Assembly (NCBI RefSeq): GCF_001275385.1
Contig: NZ_LGIW01000015.1
Location: 1,302,001-1,366,000 of the forward strand
DNA: 64,000 bases
Reading direction: 5' to 3'
Origin: Exiguobacterium sp. BMC-KP
Lineage (GTDB): Bacteria > Bacillota > Bacilli > Exiguobacteriales > Exiguobacteriaceae
Shown: piece after piece, positions 21,946-31,474 of the stretch
How positions within the stretch are numbered: the stretch's first letter is position 1
Layout: the number at the start of each line of letters is the position of its first letter
Program-made: the position numbers and the translations under genes
The notes under the pieces: model-generated
Told to the model about the DNA's origin: nothing
Database searches by the model: none
What the model saw: the letters and a program-made list of their open reading frames with translations, nothing else

Positions 21946-22045
21946 AAAAAGGCGCACCTTCTAAGTGAAGGTGCGCCGAAAGAAGGCAGAGTGATTCCCT
22001 GCATCTTTTCATGGCCTTCACTTTATCGTTCTCTCGGAACGTCTT
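21946..22045 (-). promoter_or_regulatory. PyrR-type transcription attenuator before pyrB
   Basis: Between pyrP and pyrB the minus strand carries a PyrR-binding-like hairpin GTTC-CGAGA-GAAC (22028-22040). Downstream is a strong terminator: stem GGCGCACCTTC / GAAGGTGCGCC at 21951-21977, followed by TTTTT at 21946-21950. The layout matches PyrR attenuators of Bacillus, in which UMP-bound PyrR stabilises the first hairpin and permits the terminator. The loop is one base shorter than the usual CNGAGA hexaloop. Confidence 0.8.
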
Positions 22046-23357
22046 AAAAGTTGTTAGCTACGGATTGAGTTATAGAGGTTTCCGTTGTTTCTTCGACCTG
22101 CTCTGTCGTTTTCGGAAGGACTAGATTCAGGATGATTCCAAGAATCGTCGCCAGTGCCATCCCTTCGAGAGAGAAGTTGCCGATTTTGAGCGCCGCGCCT
22201 CCGATGCCTGTGACGAGAATGACGGCTGTGATCGTCAAGTTCCGTTTATCGGCAAGGTCAATCTTACTTTCCGTCAGCGTCCGGAGACCGTTCGAAGCGA
22301 TGACTCCGAATAAGAGGATACTAATCCCGCCCATGACCGGTGTCGGAATCGTCTTGATGAATCCTTCGACGTATCCAAGGAATCCGAAGCTGATCGCAAG
22401 CACTGCTGCACCACCGAGGACATAAACACTGTAGACGCGTGTGATCGACATGACTCCGTTGTTCTCACCATACGTCGTCACCGGTGGTCCGCCAAGCATC
22501 GACGCGACTGTCTTCGCAATCCCGTCGCCCAGTACGGTCCGGTGCATCCCTGGATCAAGGAGCGTCTCGCGCCCGATGATGCGTGATGTCACTTTTTGTT
22601 CGCCGATGTGTTCCGTCAGTGTGACGAGCGTCACGGGAACGATCAGAAGCAAGGCGGCTGTATTCCACGATGGTGTGTAATTCAGGAACGGAATCGTGAA
22701 GTCCGGCACGTGGAAGAACGTGGCTTGTTGCAGTGGTGTGAAATCAATGATTCCGACAGATGCCGCGACGAGATAACCAACCGTGATCCCGAACAGGATC
22801 GGTATCGTACTCCACATCCCTTTTAAATATGTCATCGCGAGAAGTGTGACACCGAGTGTCACCATCGCGACGAGGAAATACAGTCCGTTGTACTTACCGT
22901 CTGCTCCATTCATCGCCATGTTGACAGCGGTCGGCGCAAGCGATAACCCGATGACCATGATGACCGGTCCGATGACGACCGGTGGGAGTAAGCGGAGCAA
23001 CCAAGCAGCTCCCGTGTAGCGGATGAGGAGTGAGACGAGTCCGTAGACGAATCCAGCGACCATCCCACCGAGTAAAGCATCCTCGACACCCCACCGTTCA
23101 CTGACGGCGATGATCGGGGCGATGTAGGCAAAACTTGAACCAAGGTATGTGGGTACTTTAAAGCGGGTGACGGCGAGGAAAATCAGTGTGCCGACTCCGC
23201 TTGCGACGAGCGCGACCGATGTGTTGAGTCCCGTTAAAAGCGGGACGAGCACGGTCGCACCAAACATCGCGAAGACGTGTTGTAGGCTGAGCATCAGCCA
23301 GTTTAGAGGATGGGTAGGTACTTCTTGTACATCAAGTACTGCGGCATGTTTTGCCAT
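22044..23357 (-). CDS. pyrP: Uracil permease
   Basis: A 437-residue nucleobase:cation symporter-2 family (UraA/PyrP) transporter importing uracil. About 12-14 hydrophobic segments are visible. Family motifs include LSLQHVFAMFGATVLVPLL at the N-terminus, TTYGENNGVMSITRVYSV in the substrate region, and GGISILLFGVIASNGLRTL later. It sits between pyrR and pyrB as in Bacillus. Its ribosome-binding site AAAGGGAG is part of a PyrR-type hairpin, suggesting translational control. Confidence 0.96.
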   Translation of the reverse strand: MAKHAAVLDVQEVPTHPLNWLMLSLQHVFAMFGATVLVPLLTGLNTSVALVASGVGTLIFLAVTRFKVPTYLGSSFAYIAPIIAVSERWGVEDALLGGMVAGFVYGLVSLLIRYTGAAWLLRLLPPVVIGPVIMVIGLSLAPTAVNMAMNGADGKYNGLYFLVAMVTLGVTLLAMTYLKGMWSTIPILFGITVGYLVAASVGIIDFTPLQQATFFHVPDFTIPFLNYTPSWNTAALLLIVPVTLVTLTEHIGEQKVTSRIIGRETLLDPGMHRTVLGDGIAKTVASMLGGPPVTTYGENNGVMSITRVYSVYVLGGAAVLAISFGFLGYVEGFIKTIPTPVMGGISILLFGVIASNGLRTLTESKIDLADKRNLTITAVILVTGIGGAALKIGNFSLEGMALATILGIILNLVLPKTTEQVEETTETSITQSVANNF

Positions 23358-23365
23358 ATGGATGA

Positions 23366-23399
23366 CTCCCTTTCTGGTCTCTCTGGACCACCTTAAAGG
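23366..23399 (-). promoter_or_regulatory. PyrR-type hairpin overlapping the pyrP ribosome-binding site
   Basis: The minus strand reads GGTC-CAGAGA-GACC (23376-23389), a textbook PyrR-binding hexaloop. A lower stem pairs CCTTT (23395-23399) with AAAGG (23369-23373), and that AAAGG is the pyrP Shine-Dalgarno. The whole pyrR-pyrP gap is only about 50 bases and has no room for a terminator, so the hairpin should act by blocking ribosome access. Confidence 0.75.
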
Positions 23400-23408
23400 T
23401 TTTGAATT

Positions 23409-24080
<672 letters not shown>

Positions 24081-24162
24081 AAGGTGATACTAGTTTGGTA
24101 GGATCGTCGCTCGGACGACCGAAGTGTCAGTAGAGGATGTCTCGCATCGCTCTCTAGGTGAT

Positions 24163-24191
24163 ACTCTACCGTTTTATTAGAAAAACGTCAA
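24163..24191 (-). promoter_or_regulatory. Sigma-A promoter of the pyr operon
   Basis: The minus strand has TTGACG (24186-24191), a 17-base spacer and TAGAGT (24163-24168). It overlaps the rluD stop codon and lies about 90 bases upstream of the PyrR-binding hairpin, giving a leader of roughly 215 bases. Confidence 0.7.
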
Positions 24192-25111
24192 GACTCTAAT
24201 TCAAGTTTTTTCAGTTGACCAATCTCGAATGTCATCTCTTCTGGGAGTGGTGCTTCAAAACGCATCCATTCGCCTGTCCGTGGATGTTCGAAGCCAAGAA
24301 CCGCAGCGTGCAAGGCTTGACCATTCATTTTCATCGTCTTACGTGGACCGTATTTCGGATCACCGGCAAGCGGGAAACCGATATAGCGCATGTGCACACG
24401 AATCTGGTGTGTCCGACCTGTTTCGAGTTTACATTCAACGACTGTGAATCCTTCGTACCGGTCGAGAACACGGAAATGAGTTACGGCAGACTTCGAATTC
24501 TTATCCGTCACCGTCATCCGTTGACGATCGTTCTTGTCGCGTCCGATTGGTGCTTCAATCGTTCCGAGTTCGTGTGGAATCTCACCGTGTACGAGCGCGA
24601 TGTAGAGGCGTTCCGTCGTTTTCTCTTTCAGCTGATGCGCGAGTGATTCATGCGCTAAGTCGTTCTTAGCAACCATCAACAGACCAGAGGTGTCCTTATC
24701 GATCCGGTGAACGATTCCTGGGCGTTTGACACCATTGATGCCTGAGAGATCCTGACAATGATGTAATAAGGCGTTGACGAGCGTCCCTGAGACATGGCCT
24801 GCCGCTGGGTGGACGACCATTCCTTTTGGTTTGTTGACGACGATGACATCCGAGTCCTCATAGACGACTTCAAGCGGGATATCTTCTGGTAAAATCTCGA
24901 GTTCTACCGCTTCCGGGATGTGAACGGCAATCGATTCCGTTCCCGATAATTTATAGTTCGGTTTAACGACACGACCGTCGACTTCGACGCGTCCCGCTTT
25001 CAACCATTCCTGTACTTGCGAACGCGACCATTCGTTTTGTTCTGCGAGCCATTTATCAATGCGCCCTGTCGCTCCATCCGCTTGTACGGACCATGTTTCT
25101 ACTTCATTCAT
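24188..25111 (-). CDS. RluD-type 23S rRNA pseudouridine synthase
   Basis: A 307-residue RluA-family pseudouridine synthase (YlyB of Bacillus). An N-terminal S4 domain (RIDKWLAEQNEWSRSQVQEWL, then RVEVDGRVVKPNYKL) precedes the catalytic domain with HRIDKDTSGLLMVAKND at about residue 135, whose Asp is the nucleophile. Later motifs include LETGRTHQIRVHM. The target base cannot be fixed from sequence; RluD-like activity on the 23S rRNA helix 69 region is family inference. Its start overlaps lspA by 4 bases. Confidence 0.92.
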   Translation of the reverse strand: MNEVETWSVQADGATGRIDKWLAEQNEWSRSQVQEWLKAGRVEVDGRVVKPNYKLSGTESIAVHIPEAVELEILPEDIPLEVVYEDSDVIVVNKPKGMVVHPAAGHVSGTLVNALLHHCQDLSGINGVKRPGIVHRIDKDTSGLLMVAKNDLAHESLAHQLKEKTTERLYIALVHGEIPHELGTIEAPIGRDKNDRQRMTVTDKNSKSAVTHFRVLDRYEGFTVVECKLETGRTHQIRVHMRYIGFPLAGDPKYGPRKTMKMNGQALHAAVLGFEHPRTGEWMRFEAPLPEEMTFEIGQLKKLELES

Positions 25112-25584
25112 TTATCCATCGTTCCTTTCTTAGTCAACCGTTCTTCGAACATGACGCTGATCAGCATCGTAATGACACCAAACGTCAAACAGACGTCTGC
25201 GACATTGAAGATTGGGAAATTATAGCCGAACGGGAAGAAGTGGAAGAAATCAACGACTTCTCCTCGTGCCATTCGATCGATGAAGTTCCCAATCGCACCA
25301 CTGAGTAGTAACGCGATGCTCCAAGCAAATACCTTATTTTTCGTGCCTTCCTTGTAGAGGAAGTAAATCAATCCAATGACGACGACGACCGTGACGATGA
25401 AGAAGAACCCGAATTTGCCTTCAAGCATCCCCCACGCCGCGCCTCGATTTCGATACGAGTTGAGATAAAAGAAATCCGGAATGACCGTGATCGCTTGACC
25501 AATCGTCATATTTTGAACGACGATCCATTTTGTCAACTGGTCGACTCCAACGAGTAAAGCAGCAATCCCTAAGTAAAGCCACAT
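25108..25584 (-). CDS. lspA: Lipoprotein signal peptidase (signal peptidase II)
   Basis: A 158-residue four-helix membrane aspartyl protease that cleaves prolipoproteins at the lipobox Cys; CtaC at 59 kb is one likely substrate. The catalytic Asp motifs are SGAIGNFIDRMARGEVVDFF and FNVADVCLTFGV. ATG 25584 follows CGGAGGACAATAGG. It precedes the pseudouridine synthase, as lspA-ylyB does in Bacillus. Confidence 0.96.
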   Translation of the reverse strand: MWLYLGIAALLVGVDQLTKWIVVQNMTIGQAITVIPDFFYLNSYRNRGAAWGMLEGKFGFFFIVTVVVVIGLIYFLYKEGTKNKVFAWSIALLLSGAIGNFIDRMARGEVVDFFHFFPFGYNFPIFNVADVCLTFGVITMLISVMFEERLTKKGTMDK

Positions 25585-25604
25585 CCTATTGTCCTCCGCA
25601 TCCA

Positions 25605-25640
25605 AAAATAATGAGGGACGTCCTGCGAAGTCGCAGCCGC
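25605..25640 (-). terminator. Imperfect terminator-like hairpin between ileS and lspA
   Basis: On the minus strand GGGAGGGGCGG-CTGCGACTTCGCAG-GACGTCCCTC forms an interrupted stem and is followed by ATTATTTTT. It may partly terminate ileS transcripts, or form the leader structure of a lspA transcript started at the promoter just upstream. Confidence 0.55.
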
Positions 25641-25655
25641 CCCTCCCTTTGTATC

Positions 25656-25684
25656 ATTATAAAGAATTGACGACCTCAGTACAA
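25656..25684 (-). promoter_or_regulatory. Possible promoter for lspA-rluD at the end of ileS
   Basis: A perfect TATAAT (25656-25661) is preceded at 17 bases by TTGTAC (25679-25684), which shares only the TTG of the -35. It overlaps the ileS stop codon. The strong -10 makes it worth noting, but the -35 is weak. Confidence 0.4.
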
Positions 25685-28392
25685 CGTGGGCAAAGCGTCG
25701 GATGAGCCGGATCTTGTCCGAGTTCCGTCGAATATGTCCAACAACGTTCACATTTTTCACCGTCAGCTTTTTGAACCGTGATGCCTGTCGTCTCATACAT
25801 CTTATCCGCTGTTTCAACGAATTCGAGTTGTGAGACTTGGAGTAACTGTTCGAGATGATCAATCGTTTCGAGCAAGGCTTTCGTTTCTTCTTTCGGCGCA
25901 AGCAGAAGCTTCGCTTCAAGTGTCTTACCGACGAGTTTCTCAACACGTGCTTCCTCGAGTGCTTTCAAGACATCATTGCGGAACGTCAAGAACGCATTCC
26001 ATTTCTCGATGAGGGCAAGTCCTTCTTCTGAGACTTCGACCGTTTCCGGAAGGTCCGTCAAGAAGATACTCTTCGTCTCTACAGCTGGTACGAACTCCCA
26101 AGCTTCGTCTGCCGTGTGTGGCAAGACAGGTGCCATCAATTGTAACAAAGCGACAACTGTATCATACATGACCGTCTGAACCGCACGACGTGATGTGGCG
26201 TCCGCTTTTTCGATGTACAGGATATCTTTCGTGTAATCGAGATAGAACGATGACAAATCAAGGACACAGAAGTTGTGAAGCAATTGATAGACCGACATGA
26301 AGTCGTACGCATCATAGGCAGCTTTTACTTTACCAACCAGTTGGTCAAGTTTCGTCCGCATGAAACGGTCTGACTCTGGTAAGTCTTCGAATGCGACACG
26401 GTGCGTTGCAGGATCAAATTGATCCAAGTTTCCGAGGAGGAAACGAACCGTATTCCGGATTTTCCGGTATGACTCTGAGACTTGTTTGAAGTTATCCATC
26501 GATGCACGAACATCGGCTTGATAATCGACAGATGCCACCCACAAGCGAAGAATCTCAGCTCCGAATTGTTGCATGACTTGAATCGGCGCGATTGTATTTC
26601 CAATCGATTTCGACATCTTGCGCCCTTGACCATCGAGGACGAATCCGTGACTGACGACTGCTTTGTATGGTGCTTTTCCTGTCGTTGCGACGGCTGTCGA
26701 TAACGACGAGTTGAACCAACCACGGTATTGGTCAGATCCTTCTAGATAGAGATCCGCTGGACGTGTCAATTCAGGACGTGTCGCGAGGACACCCGCATGT
26801 GATGAACCAGAATCGAACCAGACATCCATGATGTCCGTTTCTTTTTTGAAGATACCGTTCGGGCTTGCTGGATGTGTGAACCCTTCAGGAAGCAAGTCGA
26901 CTGCGTCACGCTCATACCAGACGTTTGATCCGTGAGCTGCGAACAGATTCGCGATATGATCAATCGTTTCCGGTGTGACGATTTCCGTACCATCTTCAGC
27001 GTAGAAGATTGGAAGTGGTACACCCCATGCACGTTGACGCGAGATGACCCAGTCGCCACGGTCTTTGAACATGTTGTGAAGTCGTGTTTCGCCCCACTCT
27101 GGTACCCACTGGACACCTTTGATTTCATCAAGGATTTCCGCACGGAAGTCTTTGATTGAAGCGAACCATTGTGGCGTCGCACGGAAGATGACCGGTTTTT
27201 TCGTCCGCCAGTCATGTGGATACGAGTGTTTGATGAACGACAGTTTTAAAAGTGCTCCTGCTTCTTCAAGCGCAAGACCAATTTCTTTATTCGCATCTTC
27301 ATAGAACATGCCTTCGAATCCAGGCGCTTCCGCTGTCATGACCCCTTTATCATCGACTGGGCAAAGGACGTCAAGACCGTACGCTTGACCGATGCGGAAG
27401 TCATCTTCCCCGTGACCTGGAGCGGTATGAACGACACCTGTCGCTTCGGCTGTAACATGATCGCCGAGCATGACGAGTGATTCACGGTCATAAAGTGGAT
27501 GTTTCGCTTTCATGTACTCGAAGTCCGCACCATTGAAGACGCGTCCGACAGTTGCATCTTCCCATCCGAGTGCTTCGATGACTTCAGGAACGAGCGTTTC
27601 TGCCACGATATAGCCTTTTCCTTGGTACTCGATCCGTGCATATGTTAATTCAGCACTGACAGAGATTCCAAGGTTCGCTGGAATCGTCCATGGTGTCGTC
27701 GTCCAGATAACGAAATGATCCGTCGGCTCAAGGATGTTTTTCCCATCCATGACTTGGAATGCGACATAGATTGCAGCTGAACGTTTATCCTGATATTCGA
27801 TTTCTGCTTCAGCTAATGCCGATTCAGAAGAAGGTGACCAATAGACAGGTTTTTTCCCTTTGTAAATATAGCCTTTGTTTGCCATATCTCCGAATAACCG
27901 AATTTGAGCTGCTTCAAATTCCGGCTGAAGCGTGATATATGGATTGTCATAATCCCCAAGAACGCCAAGACGTTTGAATTGGTCACGTTGGTGATCCACT
28001 TGCTCCAGTGCATACTTCGCACACAACTCACGGAATTCTGCGACTGTCATCGATTTACGATCAACACCGGCTTTTTGAAGTGCTGTTTCAATCGGTAATC
28101 CGTGTGTATCCCAACCTGGTACGTAAGGCGACTGGAAGCCATTCATTGATTTATAACGGACGATGATGTCTTTTAAGACTTTATTTAATCCGTGACCCAT
28201 ATGGATATCACCGTTCGCATACGGAGGACCATCGTGGAGGATGAATGTTGGTTTCCCAGCATTCTTTTCCTGTACAGCAGCGTAGAGGTTCATCTCTTCC
28301 CAACGTGCTTGCATATCTGGTTCACGTTTTGGTAAGTTGCCTCGCATTAAAAATTCCGTTTTCATCATCAATAAGGTTTCTTTGTAATCCAT
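25657..28392 (-). CDS. ileS: Isoleucyl-tRNA synthetase
   Basis: A 911-residue class I synthetase charging tRNA-Ile. The HIGH motif is seen as [13 protein letters not shown], the KMSKS motif as [13 protein letters not shown], the CP1 editing domain lies between them, and a C-terminal zinc knuckle is CERCW...CPRC. The start at ATG 28392 ([14 protein letters not shown]) matches the family N-terminus and follows AAAGGTGAG; the upstream frame crosses the T-box terminator. Expression is controlled by the T-box leader. Confidence 0.98.
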   Translation of the reverse strand: MDYKETLLMMKTEFLMRGNLPKREPDMQARWEEMNLYAAVQEKNAGKPTFILHDGPPYANGDIHMGHGLNKVLKDIIVRYKSMNGFQSPYVPGWDTHGLPIETALQKAGVDRKSMTVAEFRELCAKYALEQVDHQRDQFKRLGVLGDYDNPYITLQPEFEAAQIRLFGDMANKGYIYKGKKPVYWSPSSESALAEAEIEYQDKRSAAIYVAFQVMDGKNILEPTDHFVIWTTTPWTIPANLGISVSAELTYARIEYQGKGYIVAETLVPEVIEALGWEDATVGRVFNGADFEYMKAKHPLYDRESLVMLGDHVTAEATGVVHTAPGHGEDDFRIGQAYGLDVLCPVDDKGVMTAEAPGFEGMFYEDANKEIGLALEEAGALLKLSFIKHSYPHDWRTKKPVIFRATPQWFASIKDFRAEILDEIKGVQWVPEWGETRLHNMFKDRGDWVISRQRAWGVPLPIFYAEDGTEIVTPETIDHIANLFAAHGSNVWYERDAVDLLPEGFTHPASPNGIFKKETDIMDVWFDSGSSHAGVLATRPELTRPADLYLEGSDQYRGWFNSSLSTAVATTGKAPYKAVVSHGFVLDGQGRKMSKSIGNTIAPIQVMQQFGAEILRLWVASVDYQADVRASMDNFKQVSESYRKIRNTVRFLLGNLDQFDPATHRVAFEDLPESDRFMRTKLDQLVGKVKAAYDAYDFMSVYQLLHNFCVLDLSSFYLDYTKDILYIEKADATSRRAVQTVMYDTVVALLQLMAPVLPHTADEAWEFVPAVETKSIFLTDLPETVEVSEEGLALIEKWNAFLTFRNDVLKALEEARVEKLVGKTLEAKLLLAPKEETKALLETIDHLEQLLQVSQLEFVETADKMYETTGITVQKADGEKCERCWTYSTELGQDPAHPTLCPRCTEVVNSL

Positions 28393-28424
28393 CTGACCAT
28401 CTCTCACCTTTCGCTTTAAAAGTA

Positions 28425-28702
28425 CAAAAAAAGCCAAGCTCATCCCTGAGATAGGGACGAGCTTGGCTGAACTCGCGGTACCACCCTACTAATCCTGCTC
28501 TTCCATTCGAAGACACAGAACCGCTTAAGTACTCGATAACGGGAGTGAACCGGCATGGCTTACTGTTCAGCGAACGTTCAGTCATGCACTCCAAGGGGAT
28601 ACCCCATCTTTTTCGTTGCTCGGGCTTCCACCATTCCCCGATTCGCTGTCAACCGTCAAAGATGCGACGTGTCCTTATCATTGATTTTATTTATACGACA
28701 TC
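28425..28702 (-). promoter_or_regulatory. T-box riboswitch leader of ileS (isoleucine)
   Basis: The minus strand shows the parts of a T-box. Stem I closes with CATCTTT / AAAGATG and has an apical GGTGGAAGCCC segment. The specifier ATC (28598-28600, within GGGTATCCCC) is an Ile codon. The conserved GGGTGGTACCGCGAG (28473-28487) is the antiterminator/tRNA acceptor element. The terminator stem AGCCAAGCTCGTCCCT / AGGGATGAGCTTGGCT (28432-28468) ends in TTTTTTT. Uncharged tRNA-Ile should favour antitermination. Confidence 0.95.
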
Positions 28703-29212
28703 GTCGTCATTATACGCAACTGCTGGAACATCGTCAAGCGCTCCACGAGAAGAGAAATCAAACGCATCCCAGTCGTGGCTCGTTAATAATTCCATCTGCG
28801 CATCGATCAACACTTTGAACCGATTGCGGTAAAGCTCGATTTTCTTGCGCATCTGCTCGACTTCGAAGTCCGTCCGTTGCGCCCGACGCTGTGCTGCGTC
28901 TTGCAACTGCTCTGCTTCGCGTTCTGCTTGTTTTAGGATTAAGCTAGCTTCTTTTGAAGCATTCGCTTTCACTTCCTCAGCTGCTTCTTGTGCAACGATG
29001 ATCGATTTATTTAATGTTTCTTCCATCGAACTGAAGTAATCGACGCGTGCTTGCATATTTTGAATGACTTCCTGTTGTTGACGATTCTCACGTAACAACA
29101 ATTCGAAATCCTTGATGACTTGATCCAAAAATTCGTTAACTTCATCTTCGTCATAGCCGCGAAACTTTCGTGTGAACTCCTTATTATGAATATCGAGTGG
29201 CGTTAATGGCAT
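28691..29212 (-). CDS. divIVA: Cell division protein DivIVA
   Basis: A 173-residue coiled-coil protein that marks negatively curved membrane at septa and poles. The membrane-binding N-terminal domain is MPLTPLDIHNKEFTRKFRGYDEDEVNEFLDQV (first 20 residues end at RG). Long heptad-rich helices follow (about residues 30-145), then an acidic tail ending in DDDVV. ATG 29212 follows GGAGGAATCCATC. Position between ylmH and ileS is as in Bacillus. Its 3' end contains the ileS promoter. Confidence 0.94.
   Translation of the reverse strand: MPLTPLDIHNKEFTRKFRGYDEDEVNEFLDQVIKDFELLLRENRQQQEVIQNMQARVDYFSSMEETLNKSIIVAQEAAEEVKANASKEASLILKQAEREAEQLQDAAQRRAQRTDFEVEQMRKKIELYRNRFKVLIDAQMELLTSHDWDAFDFSSRGALDDVPAVAYNDDDVV
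28709..28737 (-). promoter_or_regulatory. Consensus-like sigma-A promoter for ileS, inside divIVA
   Basis: TTGACG (28732-28737), a 17-base spacer and a perfect TATAAT (28709-28714) lie on the minus strand within the last 50 bases of divIVA. The expected start at about 28702 coincides with the beginning of the T-box leader. Confidence 0.8.
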
Positions 29213-29237
29213 GATGGATTCCTCCTTCGCATTTATC

Positions 29238-30008
29238 TTATCCTTTTAAAATACCGTATTGTAGTTTGATCCGGTCCCGCTTCGTCGATCCAAGAATTGC
29301 AATCAACTTGACGCGTCCTGTTCCACGTAGTGAGAGTAAGTCGCCTTCTTGAAGCATGAAACTCGAATCATCCACTACTTTATAATTGACCTTACTTTCA
29401 CCCTGTTTAATGAGCGCCTGTGCTTTTTGACGCGAGAAGCCGAGAATTTCACTCACGACTGTATCGAATCGAAGTGAACTTACGAATCCGAGTGTCTCTT
29501 CCCACTCTTGTTCCTTCACTTTCAAACGATCTTCTGCTTCTACACGCGAAAGACGAATCTTCGTCTTTCCAGCTCGTTCAACGTTTGCTTCGATATATGT
29601 CGCGACTTCGTCTGCGACGGCAAACTGTACTTGATCCTGGATGATGACGTCACCAAATTTGGCTCGTTTCAATCCGACGTTCAATAATGTACCAGTGACT
29701 TGACGATGAGAAAGTTCAACGAATTTAGTAGGATAATGAATGCGATAAATGGAAATGTCAAAGTCATCCGCGTTGTATTCATAATAATCTGGTGCGAGGA
29801 TTGCCCGTTTACGTTCAGAGCCTTCAAAACCGCCCTCAAAAAAGAGGGCGCATTTCGAACCGACGAGTTCTTGTGTGATTTGTTGTTCACGAGGATCTAG
29901 AAAATCTGTTAATTTGAACGTATAGGTCGCTTCCACATGATCAATCCAGTTCAAGACTGAATCGACGAATTCCCGCTCGCTTCCGCGATAATGATCATAG
30001 ACACTCAT
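29238..30008 (-). CDS. ylmH: YlmH/RqcP2, S4-domain RNA-binding protein
   Basis: A 256-residue protein with a C-terminal S4 domain (LGFSRQKAQALIKQGESKVNYKV, GDLLSLRGTGRVKL) behind an RRM-like N-terminal region (LDPREQQITQELV). In Bacillus YlmH has been reported to bind stalled 50S-peptidyl-tRNA complexes and assist in poly-Ala tailing, hence RqcP2. RqcH is in the same window. The start overlaps yggT by 4 bases. Confidence 0.9.
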   Translation of the reverse strand: MSVYDHYRGSEREFVDSVLNWIDHVEATYTFKLTDFLDPREQQITQELVGSKCALFFEGGFEGSERKRAILAPDYYEYNADDFDISIYRIHYPTKFVELSHRQVTGTLLNVGLKRAKFGDVIIQDQVQFAVADEVATYIEANVERAGKTKIRLSRVEAEDRLKVKEQEWEETLGFVSSLRFDTVVSEILGFSRQKAQALIKQGESKVNYKVVDDSSFMLQEGDLLSLRGTGRVKLIAILGSTKRDRIKLQYGILKG

Positions 30009-30280
30009 ACTAAAAAGATAGCTCGGATACCAGATTGAGCCAAGTTCAAGACGAGGAAGGCTACAATCGGCGAGATATCTAGCATGCCCCCGATAGGCGG
30101 GATGATTCGACGGAAGGGCGCTAGGAATGGCTCGACTAACATTGCGAGCACTTGTCCGAATTTTGAGTCACGGGCATTCGGGAACCACGATAGTAAAATA
30201 TAAACAATCATGACATAGCTATAATATTGCAGCAATGTGCTTAATGTACGACCAATCGCGTACATTACTTGTGAATCCAT
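30005..30280 (-). CDS. YggT-family membrane protein
   Basis: A 91-residue membrane protein (YlmG of Bacillus) with two hydrophobic segments, YSYVMIVYILLSWFPNA and ISPIVAFLVLNLAQSGI, and the amphipathic FLAPFRRIIPPIGG between them. The family is linked to cell division and chloroplast nucleoid or cytochrome assembly, but its molecular role is unsettled. I chose ATG 30280, which follows AAGGGGTGGTAAGT; a GTG nine bases upstream lies inside that ribosome-binding site. Confidence 0.88.
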   Translation of the reverse strand: MDSQVMYAIGRTLSTLLQYYSYVMIVYILLSWFPNARDSKFGQVLAMLVEPFLAPFRRIIPPIGGMLDISPIVAFLVLNLAQSGIRAIFLV

Positions 30281-30282
30281 AC

Positions 30283-30780
30283 TTACCACCCCTTATGATT
30301 AATATCATCTTCTCCAAGTAAATTCGAGATGCTTCCTGCTAACTCGACATTGTTCGGGACACAGAGGAGGGTATTCTGACTGATCGTCGTGATCGTTCCA
30401 TCAAGAGCGAACACAACACCAGATAAGAAGTTAATCATCTGTCGTGATTGATCTTTTGACATACGCTGCATATTGACGATGACCGCACGATTCTGACGAA
30501 GATGTTCCCCAATTTCTTGGGCTTCGTTAAAGACACGTGGTTCACTCAAGATGACTTGCGATTTCGCTTTTTTCGTCCCGTGAAGCGGCACGATATTCGA
30601 TTGTCTCACACTGTCCTCCTTTTGAGTAACACTCGGGGTAGATTCCTCGTAATACTCTTCGTACTCTTGTTGCGACGTACCTCTACCTTTATTTATTGTA
30701 GCATCATTTTCATATTCAAGTTCATCTAAATCGTCGCTGTTGCCGAGAAATAGATTTTGCATTTTTGATTTAAAGCCCAT
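30283..30780 (-). CDS. sepF: Cell division protein SepF
   Basis: A 165-residue SepF, which bundles FtsZ filaments and links them to the membrane. The N-terminal amphipathic helix (MGFKSKMQNLFLG) precedes an acidic disordered linker (LDELEYEND, QEYEEYYEE) and the SepF core (ILSEPRVFNEAQEIGEHLRQ, IVNMQRMSKDQSRQMINFL, FALDGTITTISQNTLLCVP). ATG 30780 is 7 bases from GGGAG and preferred over an ATG two codons upstream. It follows the YggS gene. Confidence 0.95.
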   Translation of the reverse strand: MGFKSKMQNLFLGNSDDLDELEYENDATINKGRGTSQQEYEEYYEESTPSVTQKEDSVRQSNIVPLHGTKKAKSQVILSEPRVFNEAQEIGEHLRQNRAVIVNMQRMSKDQSRQMINFLSGVVFALDGTITTISQNTLLCVPNNVELAGSISNLLGEDDINHKGW

Positions 30781-30802
30781 ATCCATTCTCCCTTCTTCTC
30801 GT

Positions 30803-31474
30803 TTAGGTGTGAACGAGCGTTGTTCCAATTCGGACGAACGTCGCCCCTTCTTCGATGGCAATCTCAAAATCAGATGACATCCCCATGGATAACTCTGTAC
30901 ATGGAGCATACGACAATTTTTTCGCCTTGACCTCTTCTTGCAATGTTTTTAACGACCGGAATACCTCACGTATACGTGCCTCATCTTCTGTTAATGGTGC
31001 CATCGTCATCAATCCGATGACACGAATCGCTGGATACTGACCGATTTCATGTAAAAACGATGGTAGATCCTCCGGTGCGATCCCTTGCTTCGATTCTTCC
31101 CTAGAAACATTGACTTGAATAAAGCAATCAATCGTCCGGTCTGTCCGTTTATTGATCTCTTCCGCCAGATGAAGGCGATCGAGGGAATGTAGCACGTCAA
31201 TGGCATCGATGATTTGACGAACTTTACGTGTCTGTAGTGTGCCGATGAAATGCCACGTACAAGCTGATCGTCCAAGTTCTGCCTGCTTTTCAAGCAACCC
31301 ATCCGGTCGATTTTCTCCGAGATGTGTCACGCCCGCTGCTAATAATTCAGAAGCAACTTGACTTGAGACTGATTTCGTCACACCAATCAGCTGTACCTGC
31401 TTTTTGAAAGAACTCTTTTCAGTTGCTTGTTCCATTCGTTGTGTAACATCTTGTACATTTTCAAGAATTGACAT
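30803..31474 (-). CDS. YggS-family pyridoxal 5'-phosphate homeostasis protein
   Basis: A 223-residue PLP-binding TIM-barrel protein (YlmE of Bacillus) resembling the N-terminal domain of alanine racemase. The PLP lysine lies in LIGVTKSVSSQ near residue 33; HLGENRPDGLLEKQ, WHFIGTLQTRKVRQII and ELSMGMSSDFEIAIEEGATFVRIGT are family blocks. It controls free PLP rather than catalysing racemisation. The start overlaps pgeF by 14 bases. Confidence 0.93.
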   Translation of the reverse strand: MSILENVQDVTQRMEQATEKSSFKKQVQLIGVTKSVSSQVASELLAAGVTHLGENRPDGLLEKQAELGRSACTWHFIGTLQTRKVRQIIDAIDVLHSLDRLHLAEEINKRTDRTIDCFIQVNVSREESKQGIAPEDLPSFLHEIGQYPAIRVIGLMTMAPLTEDEARIREVFRSLKTLQEEVKAKKLSYAPCTELSMGMSSDFEIAIEEGATFVRIGTTLVHT

